Assembly: GCF_003003215.1 (NCBI RefSeq)
Contig: NZ_PVUF01000002.1
Coordinates: 62,001-126,000, forward strand
Direction: 5' to 3'
DNA: 64,000 nt
DNA from: Tritonibacter scottomollicae
GTDB lineage: Bacteria > Pseudomonadota > Alphaproteobacteria > Rhodobacterales > Rhodobacteraceae
Shown: positions 16,617 through 24,041 of the stretch, piece after piece
Layout: every line of letters begins with the position of its first letter
How positions within the stretch are numbered: position 1 is the first letter of the stretch
Program-made: the position numbers and the translations under genes
Notes under the pieces: generated by a model
Seen by the model: the letters and a program-made list of their open reading frames with translations, nothing else
What the model was told of the DNA's origin: nothing
Databases searched by the model: none

Positions 16617-16981
16617 GCGCACTTACAGACCAGACCCCGCAAACCCTCATCAATGCACTCGACGAGCTGCTCGAAGAAGAACGCAGTGCCCTGACACAAG
16701 GCGAACTGGATAAACTGGAAGGCATTCTTGCTCGGAAGGAAGAGCTATTCGACAAGCTCAACCGGATCACCGACCTTGAACAGGGCGCGCTGGACACAGT
16801 CCACAGCAAGGTAACGCGCAACCAGGCACTACTGGGAAGCGCGATGCAGGGGATCAAAGCTGTGGCAACCCGGATGGCCGAGCTGCGCAAGGTGCGCAGG
16901 GGGTTGGAAGTATACAACCGCTCCGGCCAGCGCACGTCCTATACGACCAGTGGCAGCATGAAGCTGGAGAAGCGCGCTTAA
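16613..16981 (+). CDS. flgN: FlgN-like flagellar chaperone
   Basis: Predicted cytoplasmic chaperone for hook-filament junction proteins, 122 residues and almost entirely helical. It fits the FlgN pattern of an early Leu/Glu heptad region (LINALDELLEEERSALTQGE, LDKLEGILARKEELFDKLN) and a basic C-terminus. A strong AAGGAGG ribosome binding site lies in the end of the preceding gene and start and stop overlap (ATGA). Identification rests on size, helical pattern and position between rod and filament genes, so it is less firm than its neighbours. Confidence 0.75.
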   Translation: MSALTDQTPQTLINALDELLEEERSALTQGELDKLEGILARKEELFDKLNRITDLEQGALDTVHSKVTRNQALLGSAMQGIKAVATRMAELRKVRRGLEVYNRSGQRTSYTTSGSMKLEKRA

Positions 16982-17080
16982 ATCGCTTGGAGGTCTGGAC
17001 AATTTTAAAAATGCAAATTGCAGCTTTAGCACTCTCTTAGGACCTCATACGCCAATGTCACCTTGCATCTCAGGCGAGGT

Positions 17081-17094
17081 GGCGCGGAAACCGC
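17081..17094 (+). promoter_or_regulatory. sigma-54-like GG-N10-GC element upstream of flagellin
   Basis: TGGCGCGGAAACCGCT carries the essential GG (17081-17082), N10, GC (17093-17094) geometry of sigma-54 promoters, about 103 bases before the flagellin ATG. Only the core dinucleotides and part of the -24 box fit, so chance is possible. Flagellin genes of Caulobacter use sigma-54, which makes it worth listing. I saw no convincing sigma-28 promoter here. Confidence 0.3.
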
Positions 17095-17127
17095 TAGGTA
17101 AAGCACAGTCAGAATGACCACAGAGAA

Positions 17128-17145
17128 AGCTCCGGTAACGGAGCT
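17128..17145 (+). promoter_or_regulatory. hairpin in the flagellin mRNA leader
   Basis: AGCTCCG / CGGAGCT with a GTAA tetraloop-sized loop, followed by a smaller GGGC/GCCC hairpin near 17162-17175, just ahead of the AAAGGAA ribosome binding site. In Caulobacter, FlbT binds the flagellin 5' leader to control mRNA lifetime, and flbT lies downstream here. The leader structure is a candidate target. Confidence 0.45.
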
Positions 17146-17196
17146 GGGATTACCATATCAGGGGCTAAAGTGCCCTAACTCAAAGGAACTTATGCT

Positions 17197-18045
17197 ATGT
17201 CCAGCATTCTGACGAACAATGGCGCAATGGTTGCACTTCAGACTCTCAAGTCTGTGAATGACGACCTGAACGAAACTCAAAAATCCATCTCCACCGGTAA
17301 GGAAATCGGCGTCGCAAAAGACAACGCAGCCGTCTGGGCGATTTCCAAGACCATGGAATCCGATATCGCTGGCTTTGAAGCCATCGAAGAAGGTCTGTCC
17401 ATCGGCGAGGCAACTGTTGCCGTTGCATCCGCAGGGGCAGAGCAGATCGTTGAGAAGCTCACCGAAATTAAGGAGCTGGTCGTTTCCGCTCAATCTGAAA
17501 ACGTTGACCACGGCAAAATTCAGGACGACATCAGCTCTAAGGTCGATCAGGTTACAGCGATCATCTCGGCGGCTCAATTCAACGGTGCAAACCTGCTGGC
17601 CGACGATGTGGATGGCAATGGCGCGACCAATGTTGGCGTTCTTGCATCCCTTGACCGCGTCGGCGCAGGCGGCGCAGTGACTGCGGTGGAGATCACGATC
17701 GCCTCCGTCAACTTCGAGTCCAACCTCGATCTCTCTTCGTCGCTGACTACAATCACAGATACCGCCACTGCATCCTCTGCGCTTGCAGAAATCGAAACCT
17801 TCCTACAGACCGCTATCACCGGTGCCGCTGCGCTGGGTGCTGATTCAGCACGCCTCGACGATCAGTCCGAATTCGTTGGCAATCTGGTCGACTCGATGAC
17901 TATGGGCGTTTCGACCATGACCGACACCAACATGGAAGAAGCCTCCGCACGACTGAGCGCTCTGCAGACCCAGCAAGAACTCGCGGTTCAATCGCTGACC
18001 ATCGCGAACGAAGCGCCGGGCGCGCTGCTCCAACTCTTCCGCTAA
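17197..18045 (+). CDS. flagellin
   Basis: Filament subunit exported through the flagellar type III apparatus, 282 residues. The N-terminal D0/D1 region starts SSILTNNGAMVALQTLKSVN and contains the polar KDNAAVWAISKTMESDIAGF typical of alphaproteobacterial flagellins. The C-terminal D0/D1 region (SARLSALQTQQELAVQSLTI, ending ALLQLFR) is complete. The middle is short, as usual for this group. ATG 17197 was chosen over the out-of-frame ATG at 17192, with AAAGGAA at suitable spacing. It stands alone in a 215-base leader and is followed by a strong hairpin, consistent with a separate abundant transcript. Confidence 0.96.
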   Translation: MSSILTNNGAMVALQTLKSVNDDLNETQKSISTGKEIGVAKDNAAVWAISKTMESDIAGFEAIEEGLSIGEATVAVASAGAEQIVEKLTEIKELVVSAQSENVDHGKIQDDISSKVDQVTAIISAAQFNGANLLADDVDGNGATNVGVLASLDRVGAGGAVTAVEITIASVNFESNLDLSSSLTTITDTATASSALAEIETFLQTAITGAAALGADSARLDDQSEFVGNLVDSMTMGVSTMTDTNMEEASARLSALQTQQELAVQSLTIANEAPGALLQLFR

Positions 18046-18054
18046 CAGGCTACC

Positions 18055-18082
18055 GGTCAGGGCGCATGATCGCGCCCTGACC
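18055..18082 (+). terminator. strong hairpin behind flagellin, likely terminator or mRNA 3' stabiliser
   Basis: GGTCAGGGCGC and GCGCCCTGACC form a perfect 11-base stem around a 6-base loop, 10 bases past the flagellin stop. Only a weak T-rich run follows (ACCTTACTTCTC), so partial read-through into flaF is likely. Confidence 0.65.
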
Positions 18083-18131
18083 ACCTTACTTCTCTGAGAA
18101 TCAGTGAATAACTAATACGTTAGGATAACAC

Positions 18132-18503
18132 GTGAATGCCCTTCTAAAGGCGAAGAGCGCCTACGCGGCGGCAAAAGCCCCTACCCGCACCGCACGAAAC
18201 ACCGAATATGAGATCCTTGCACGTATCACGCATCGGATGATCGCGGCGAATAGCAAGGGATCGGACGGCTTCAAAGAGCTCGTTGCAGCAGTTTCCGACA
18301 ATCGTAAACTCTGGGCGCTCTTCACTTCGGATTTGGCCAAGGATGGCAACAAACTGCCAGTCGAGTTGAAACAACGCCTGTTTCATCTGGCCCGCTTCAC
18401 GCGTGAACACAGCAGCAAGGTCCTGGCTCGCAAGGCTTCGGTCCAGCCGCTAGTAGAAATCAACACGGCCATCATGCGTGGCCTCAGAAGCGGAGCGTCC
18501 TGA
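18132..18503 (+). CDS. flaF: flagellar biosynthesis regulator FlaF
   Basis: Needed for flagellin secretion or translation together with FlbT in alphaproteobacteria. It has 123 residues, the family length. The start is a GTG. Conserved features are the N-terminal ALLKAKSAYAAAKAPTRTAR, the EYEILARITHRMIAA segment, and the central NRKLWALFTSDLAKDGNKLP. It lies 86 bases behind flagellin and 2 bases before flbT, the usual fla-flaF-flbT order. Confidence 0.92.
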   Translation: MNALLKAKSAYAAAKAPTRTARNTEYEILARITHRMIAANSKGSDGFKELVAAVSDNRKLWALFTSDLAKDGNKLPVELKQRLFHLARFTREHSSKVLARKASVQPLVEINTAIMRGLRSGAS

Positions 18504-18505
18504 AA

Positions 18506-18910
18506 ATGAGTGGATTGGTCCTTAAACTCGCACCAAAAGAGCGTGTCTTGGTCAACGGAGCAGTGATCGAGAACGGAGATCGCCGCAGTCGCCTGTCGAT
18601 CGTCACACCCGACGCGCATATCCTGCGCCTCAGGGATGCGATCCATCCTGAGCAAGCGAATACACCGGTACGTCGGGTATGCTATTCAGCACAGCTGGTT
18701 TTGTCTGGCGATATCGACCCAGAGGAAGATCGCCTGCCAATGTTGCGTCGCATCGAGGAGCTGAGTCAGGTCTTCACCGACCCGGACAGCCGCGCGGCCT
18801 TGTCAGAGGCAACTGAAGCAGTGATCAGCAACAACCATTATCGCTGCCTCAAGGCCTTACGTGCCTTGCTGCCGCGAGAGGAACGGCTCATGGCCGTAAG
18901 ATCACAATGA
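18506..18910 (+). CDS. flbT: flagellin mRNA regulator FlbT
   Basis: Post-transcriptional regulator; in Caulobacter it binds the 5' leader of flagellin mRNA and promotes its decay when the hook is not complete. This protein has 134 residues, the family size. Recognisable segments are LKLAPKERVLVNGAVIENGD near the start and RRVCYSAQLVLSGDIDPEED in the middle. It begins 2 bases after flaF and overlaps the DUF1217 gene by four bases. Confidence 0.93.
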   Translation: MSGLVLKLAPKERVLVNGAVIENGDRRSRLSIVTPDAHILRLRDAIHPEQANTPVRRVCYSAQLVLSGDIDPEEDRLPMLRRIEELSQVFTDPDSRAALSEATEAVISNNHYRCLKALRALLPREERLMAVRSQ

Positions 18911-20859
18911 CTTTCACTCCGCTCATTCCATCATCTGGGGTTGCGGGCTGGAATTTTCTGCAATCGACCTACGACCGGCAATATGACGCCTTTGTTCAGT
19001 CTGGTCAGTTAAAGAACGAGAGCGAGTACTTTGCCGAGGAGATCGGCAAAGTCACTTCTAGTGATGACCTTCTCAATGACCGCCGCCTGCTTCAGGTGGC
19101 GGTTAAGGCGTTTGGTCTCGAAGAGGAGATCAATTACCGTGCGCTTCTGCAGCGTGCGCTGAACGAGGGCACCTCTGCCAAAGACGCGCTTGCGAACACG
19201 ATGAACGACGAGCGCTATGTCGAATTTTCGAATGCATTTGGGTTTGGTCCTGGCCAATCTCCCATGACCAGCGACAGCAAGGCCATGGAAGCGGTGGTCA
19301 ACAAATTCCAATCGGCCTCTTTCGAGGAAGCGGTGGGCGAAGTTGATGAGACCATGCGCACAGCTCTATTTGCCAAACGCGCAATGCTCGAGGTTTTTGG
19401 CGAGCCTGATGAAAACGATTTTTCACAACTCAGCGTCAAGGAAAGAGCCCTGCGCGAATTTGATCTTTCAATGAAAGAGATCAACGGAGCGATAGACGAT
19501 GTTCCGGGCGTTACCTCGGTTCAGGATCAGTGGGAAGACATTATTCAGCGAGATACGTTGACAGATTTTTTCAACACGACCTTGCGCATGCCGGCCGCCG
19601 CATCGGGCCTTGAAGACGATGAGCTTATCCAAGCATATCAGGACCGTGCAAAGATCGTGTTCGGAACTGACGACCCCACTGTCTTCTTCTCCGCCGAAAA
19701 CAAGGACGTGCTTGTCGCCGCCTATAAGACACGCGCGACCGTCGATGGCGATCTGCCGGAAGACATAGCAAAAACCGCCCAACTCGCGGATCAGATATTG
19801 GGACAGATGGTGGCCCGAGACGCCGCCCTCAATGAAGAGTGGGACTATATTTCTCGTCAGGAACCGCTGGTAGATTTCATGAAAATCACGCTGGAACTGC
19901 CCGACAATATCGAGTCCCTAAAGACCAGTGACGCGATGCGCGTATACCGGGAAAAGGCTATCGAAGTGTTTGGGACTGATGACCCCAATGTCTTTGCCGA
20001 TGCCGGGAACCTCGACAACATAATGGATATCTACCGCGAAAAAGCAGCCGAATCTGGCATGCGAAATGGCGAAATCTCGGCAAACTTGCGAACAGCTGAA
20101 ACGATCCTGAAATTCTCTTTCAGTGAGAACGACGTCGTCGACGACGATAGCTTAGCGGCCTCTGAGACCGCAAAGATCGATGCAGGCTGGTACAGTATCA
20201 TGGGGCAGACCGGTGTGCCGAGGTTCCTGCAAACCGCTTTGGATGTGAATACGGCCCTCGCACCAGATCAGACCTTTGATGAACTGACTATTGAAGAGCA
20301 GCTTGCCATCTACAAAGACAAGGCGGTTGAGCTTTTCGAAACTGATGACCTGAGCGAGCTGACGGGCCCCTATCAGATGAGCACGCTCAGTGATGCATAT
20401 CGCACCAATGCAGAAGCGGCAGGCGAAAGCGAATTTTTCATCACCTACTATTCGCAAATCGCCGAACGTGAGTTGAACGGGCTGTTCCAGAGCGATGAAA
20501 GTGATGCAGACCAAGAGTTTGAGGACGCGCTTGAAGAACTGCGCACGATGAATGACGAGGACAAGGGGCCCAGTGCGAGCTCGCAATGGTTTACCATCAT
20601 GGGCCAGCAAGCCATGACCGACTTCATGCAAGTGGCACTTGGGTTGCCGAAAGAGGTAACCCAGATGGACATTGACAAGGCGGTCGATGTCTACAAGCGC
20701 AAAGCCCAGGAAGTCCTTGGTACCGACAAGCCTTCTGAGTTCATCGCTGGCGACAAAATGGACGATCTGGTCAATCGCTACCTCACGCGCTCGCAAATGA
20801 ACGATATAAACGGCGGCTACAGCTCGGGCAGCGCTGCATTGATGATGCTACGAAGTTGA
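18907..20859 (+). CDS. DUF1217 flagellar protein with four C-terminal tandem repeats
   Basis: Protein of 650 residues in the flagellar operon. Residues about 10-200 match DUF1217, including a N-terminal VAGWNFLQSTYDRQYDAFVQ and a LRRLLQVAVKAFGL-like helix pair. From residue 209 come four repeats beginning at Trp 209, 312, 428 and 561. Each has a W-x2-I opening, an F-x-(5)-L pair, a Y-x(3-4)-A helix and the motif FGTDDP (at 252, 355), FETDDL (477) or LGTDKP (604). Spacings are about 103, 116 and 133 residues. No signal peptide is seen, so export by the flagellar apparatus or a cytoplasmic role are both possible. It is acidic throughout. Function is unknown. Confidence 0.88.
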   Translation: MTFTPLIPSSGVAGWNFLQSTYDRQYDAFVQSGQLKNESEYFAEEIGKVTSSDDLLNDRRLLQVAVKAFGLEEEINYRALLQRALNEGTSAKDALANTMNDERYVEFSNAFGFGPGQSPMTSDSKAMEAVVNKFQSASFEEAVGEVDETMRTALFAKRAMLEVFGEPDENDFSQLSVKERALREFDLSMKEINGAIDDVPGVTSVQDQWEDIIQRDTLTDFFNTTLRMPAAASGLEDDELIQAYQDRAKIVFGTDDPTVFFSAENKDVLVAAYKTRATVDGDLPEDIAKTAQLADQILGQMVARDAALNEEWDYISRQEPLVDFMKITLELPDNIESLKTSDAMRVYREKAIEVFGTDDPNVFADAGNLDNIMDIYREKAAESGMRNGEISANLRTAETILKFSFSENDVVDDDSLAASETAKIDAGWYSIMGQTGVPRFLQTALDVNTALAPDQTFDELTIEEQLAIYKDKAVELFETDDLSELTGPYQMSTLSDAYRTNAEAAGESEFFITYYSQIAERELNGLFQSDESDADQEFEDALEELRTMNDEDKGPSASSQWFTIMGQQAMTDFMQVALGLPKEVTQMDIDKAVDVYKRKAQEVLGTDKPSEFIAGDKMDDLVNRYLTRSQMNDINGGYSSGSAALMMLRS

Positions 20860-20878
20860 TGCGCTGCCGTTACATAGG

Positions 20879-20906
20879 AAAGCGCCTCGGGACCCGGGGC
20901 GCTTTT
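20879..20906 (+). terminator. terminator of the flagellin-downstream operon
   Basis: AAGCGCC..CGG paired with CCG..GGCGCTT, followed by TTTT; about 20 bases after the DUF1217 stop. It ends the flaF-flbT-DUF1217 transcript. Confidence 0.85.
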
Positions 20907-20943
20907 CAGGTTAACGCAATGATGCTGAGCCGACACTGTTCTG

Positions 20944-21285
20944 ACCATATGGCTGGGCGTATTGCCAGGGCTGGAGTTCACTGATCGGTCTTTTCGATGA
21001 AAACTAACAATGTCGATGAGCATCCAGGTCAGATAACCGTGCGAAGTGAACCCGTTAAGTCTACAGATTTTTATGACCGAGGCTATGAAGTCCCAGTCCT
21101 ACGCCGAGGCTTCTTGACCTAAGAAAAGACTGTCTTGGCAACCGATGGCGATGGGCCGAATGGTGCGTTCAACGGTACTGTGAGTCAACTCGACCAGTCG
21201 ATCTGTTAAATCAGGACAGCCTGTCCCAATTTTCTGAGATATATTTGATGGTGCCACCGCTTTGGCGGGGCATTGCGGAACACAC
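20944..21285 (-). pseudogene. IS66-family transposase remnant (C-terminal part, frameshift and nonsense)
   Basis: Translating the minus strand gives three pieces in the order of an IS66 transposase C-terminus. The first is PRQSGGTIKYISENWDRLS (21268-21214), which then shifts frame by one base. The second is LVELTHSTVERTIRPIAIG (around 21190-21130), with the VERTIRPIA block diagnostic for IS66. After an in-frame TAG at 21099-21101, the third is WDFIASVIKICRLNGFTSH followed by GYLTWMLIDIV. Only the last quarter survives. No terminal repeats were found. The rest of the 577-base gene-free stretch (20860-21435) holds the flagellar operon terminator and, from 21286 to 21435, nothing I can recognise. 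Confidence 0.8.
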
Positions 21286-21435
21286 GCAGCGGTTTTCAAT
21301 TCCATGCGGGCGCCATCCGCCATTGCTGTTATTAGGTAGCTCGTTTTTTAAAGTCGGAGCTATATGATTGCTTGGACGTTTTTCTTGCCGATGACTACCG
21401 AAGTGTATTGCCCCGGCCAAACGCGCGGGGCCTAT

Positions 21436-22989
21436 CTATTTCACCCAGACTTCAACGCGCCTATTCGCCTGCCGACCCCATGCGCTGTTGTTGCAGGCGA
21501 TCGGTAGAGTCTCACCATAGGCTTCGGTTTCGAGAAAGATACGATCCAGGTTTGCAGTTTCCGCTGCGCGCTCCACAGCTTGCCGCACAACCTCGGCGCG
21601 TTTGAGTGAGATGGCCCGATTGGTATCGGCGGGACCTTCACCATCTGAGAAACCGACAAAGACCATACGCTTGCCATCATATACACCCGCCTCAAGTTCT
21701 CTGGCGAGCAGGTCCACGTTGTTGCGAGACTGCGCGTCAGGCCGGGAAGAGCCGGTTTCGAACCGAAAAGAGGTCGTCAGACGCTGCAGGCCATCCAGAC
21801 CGGAAATCATGCGTTGCAACTCTTCTAAGGGAGTGTCTTCGCCCGCAGCCTTGATCGCGTTGCTGAGACGCTCGCCCTGAGCCGCAAGTGGGATACGCTC
21901 GGCAGCCTGATCGACGAAACCGGCGCGGCGAATAACTATCTGTGCCGCCGGGCCGCGCACATAGGTCAGAAAGTCCCGCGCGACCCGTGGCAACCGATGC
22001 GCTGGCAAATAAAGAAACATCGGTGCGGTCAGCGGATAGTCCTCGGTCTTGATCGTTCGACGCCCCGCACTGAGAGAGAAACCGCAACTCCCGGTCAGCG
22101 TAAGTATTCTTGCCGTGCCGGTTTCAGAATAGCTGGCAATGCCAATTGCAAACGGATCCGTGGCCACAGTTCGCACCAGAGTATCGCTACGATCATGTCG
22201 CCGGATCTCTGCAGAGAGTGATAGGGCAGCGGGGGTCAACAACTTGTCCTCCACCGCCTGTGCCAAACCCGATCCCGCCACTGACAAATGGACCGTAATC
22301 GGTGCGTCCGGGCCATCCAGTTCTTGCCAGTTGGTGATTTGTCCGGCGTAGATCTGTGCCAATTGAGGCAGGGAAATGCGCCGGACCGGATTGGTCGGTG
22401 CCACGATCGGAACCATCGCATCCAGGGCCAAAACCCGACCGCGGTTCGACACTGACATGTCGCCCATCCCGGCCTCTGTAGCGAGGATGTGTTCTGCCTC
22501 CCGAATCTCCCGCAGAGCCATGACAATATCCGCCTGGTTCGCAAGGAGGTCAGCAAAACCTTCGTCAGTACTGCTGATATGGAAATTGAACCTCGCCGCC
22601 ACGCGCCCATCCCGCAACAGCGTATATTCAAACTGCCGCGCATCATATTGTTCGCGCGCGGTCTGGAACCCGTTTCGCAGGGCAAAGCCCTCGATCAATG
22701 CCGGGAGAAGCACGTCCGCCATGGTTGATGACCCGGAAAACGTGAGTTCCGCGACATAATCCGACAGACTAGGACAACCCGGTCCATCACACCGCACACC
22801 CGATCCATCCACGGTCAGCTCGCCGAACTGAGTGTCCACGCGATAGAACTCGCCATCGAAGCCCAACAGGTTACCTGTCACCTCGATAGCACCATCGGGC
22901 GAGGACAGCGTCACGTCTTGTCCCAGAACCGGAAAGCTTGCGCCGAAAAAACAGAGTGCGGCGCAAACCGCCGCACGAAAATAGCTCAT
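21436..22989 (-). CDS. PstS-like substrate-binding domain fused to OmpA domain, exported
   Basis: Exported protein of 517 residues with signal peptide (MSYFRAAVCAALCFFGASFP, cut near VLGQ at 23). Residues about 75-330 are a type 2 periplasmic-binding fold like PstS. They include LTFSGSSTMADVLLPALIEG, ALDAMVPIVAPTNPVRRISL, and LAQIYAGQITNWQELDGPDA. Residues about 395-517 are an OmpA-C peptidoglycan-binding domain (FRFETGSSRPDAQSRNNVDL, FVGFSDGEGPADTNRAISLK). Such fusions occur in proteobacteria but their ligand is not established. It starts 23 bases after the membrane-anchored gene at 23013-23915, so the two form a pair. Confidence 0.85.
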   Translation of the reverse strand: MSYFRAAVCAALCFFGASFPVLGQDVTLSSPDGAIEVTGNLLGFDGEFYRVDTQFGELTVDGSGVRCDGPGCPSLSDYVAELTFSGSSTMADVLLPALIEGFALRNGFQTAREQYDARQFEYTLLRDGRVAARFNFHISSTDEGFADLLANQADIVMALREIREAEHILATEAGMGDMSVSNRGRVLALDAMVPIVAPTNPVRRISLPQLAQIYAGQITNWQELDGPDAPITVHLSVAGSGLAQAVEDKLLTPAALSLSAEIRRHDRSDTLVRTVATDPFAIGIASYSETGTARILTLTGSCGFSLSAGRRTIKTEDYPLTAPMFLYLPAHRLPRVARDFLTYVRGPAAQIVIRRAGFVDQAAERIPLAAQGERLSNAIKAAGEDTPLEELQRMISGLDGLQRLTTSFRFETGSSRPDAQSRNNVDLLARELEAGVYDGKRMVFVGFSDGEGPADTNRAISLKRAEVVRQAVERAAETANLDRIFLETEAYGETLPIACNNSAWGRQANRRVEVWVK

Positions 22990-23012
22990 GAGAAATCCCG
23001 GTGTCGTCCCCG

Positions 23013-23915
23013 TCAGTTGGCGGCGATTTTCAGACTTTCGACGAGATTATTCAACACCAGAAAATCACCAACGGCAGAACATTCCGGAATGTTCAGGGTC
23101 AGATCCCGTGTCTGCAAGCGGTCCCCGCGATATTCCATCAGTTGCGCATCGATCAAGCGGTCGCAGTTGAGAGCAGTGATCTCCGCTTCGATCGATACGG
23201 AAACTGCTCCAGTCCCAGCATCCTTTGGCAGCGTGTAAACTTCGACACGCTGTGCCGCAATCTGATCTGAGTCCCCTAAAGACAGAACCTGCCCCGCAGC
23301 AAAACTTGCCTCAGATCCTTTCCACACGTGGCCCGGCTCGCCATAGGTGGCGCCAAACTCCAGCGCGTGGACCTCAAGGCCACTCTCGCCCTGCCATTGC
23401 AGAACAACACGCTCCACAGTGTCGAGATCATCGACGGTAACAACCGCGTCGAGATCCCGCCCGGACGCAAAATCCGCGATCACCACCGCGCGCGATACGA
23501 GGGCCGGAACAACGCCAGAGAACTTTCCCTCTGCATCCAAAGCATGGGTTATCATTACCCCGCCATGGTGCAGCGTAAATCGCTCGCCCGCGCGACAGGG
23601 CGCGCTGAGGTCAACCTGAAGCAGCGCATCAGGACGCGCTGACAGCAGCATGACCCCATCACAGCTCGACATTTCTGCACGAACGTCATCCGCACTGGAT
23701 TGAGGCGACCGTTCAAGCGGTCTCGCCGAGGTGAAAGCGACATCTTGAAAGACGAGCTTTCCCGTTTCCGGTTCTGCCGGCAAGGCGGCTGGTCCTGAGG
23801 ACTGCGCCTCCGCCGTTGCGCGTTGCAAGTCCGCGGTTTGCTGCATGTACAAACCGGTCCCCAATGCGCAAACGGCGGTAGCCGCGACGATCAGGACTGT
23901 CACTCGTGTACCCAT
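23013..23915 (-). CDS. membrane-anchored periplasmic protein of unknown function, partner of PstS-OmpA gene
   Basis: I do not recognise a family. The protein has 300 residues. ATG 23915 follows the good ribosome binding site GAGGAGA and gives MGTRVTVLIVAATAVCALGT, a helix anchor near residues 5-24 with no clear cleavage site. The rest is a beta-rich soluble domain, presumably periplasmic, with segments such as DLSAPCRAGERFTLHHGGVM and FASGRDLDAVVTVDDLDTVE. Four or more cysteines are present (SSCDGVML, APCRAG, NCDRLI, IPECSA), compatible with disulphides. It is the first gene of a two-gene unit with the PstS-OmpA gene. Confidence 0.75.
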   Translation of the reverse strand: MGTRVTVLIVAATAVCALGTGLYMQQTADLQRATAEAQSSGPAALPAEPETGKLVFQDVAFTSARPLERSPQSSADDVRAEMSSCDGVMLLSARPDALLQVDLSAPCRAGERFTLHHGGVMITHALDAEGKFSGVVPALVSRAVVIADFASGRDLDAVVTVDDLDTVERVVLQWQGESGLEVHALEFGATYGEPGHVWKGSEASFAAGQVLSLGDSDQIAAQRVEVYTLPKDAGTGAVSVSIEAEITALNCDRLIDAQLMEYRGDRLQTRDLTLNIPECSAVGDFLVLNNLVESLKIAAN

Positions 23916-23969
23916 ACAAACTCTCCTCACCTCAAAAGGTTAAGGAATGGTATCGAGCGAAGGCGGCCA

Positions 23970-24013
23970 GACTGTGGCAAGCACCGGGACAGAACACGGC
24001 CATTGCCACAGTC
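23970..24013. repeat. 11-base inverted repeat behind secA
   Basis: GACTGTGGCAA (23970-23980) and TTGCCACAGTC (24003-24013) form a perfect 11-base inverted repeat around a 22-base loop, between the secA stop (24042) and the membrane-anchored gene. A T-rich run (TTTAATCGTTTTT) follows on the plus strand, not on the minus strand where secA is read. It may still serve as a secA 3' hairpin. Confidence 0.4.
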
Positions 24014-24041
24014 TTTAATCGTTTTTGCCAATTCGGTGGGT

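Noticed and set aside
16982-17196. A sigma-28 promoter for flagellin
   Set aside because: I could not find a TAAA and GCCGATAA pair at 15-base spacing; only the weaker sigma-54-like element is listed.
20860-21435. A complete insertion sequence behind the flagellar operon
   Set aside because: No terminal inverted repeats or accessory orf1/orf2 are found; only the last part of an IS66 transposase, broken by a frameshift and a stop.
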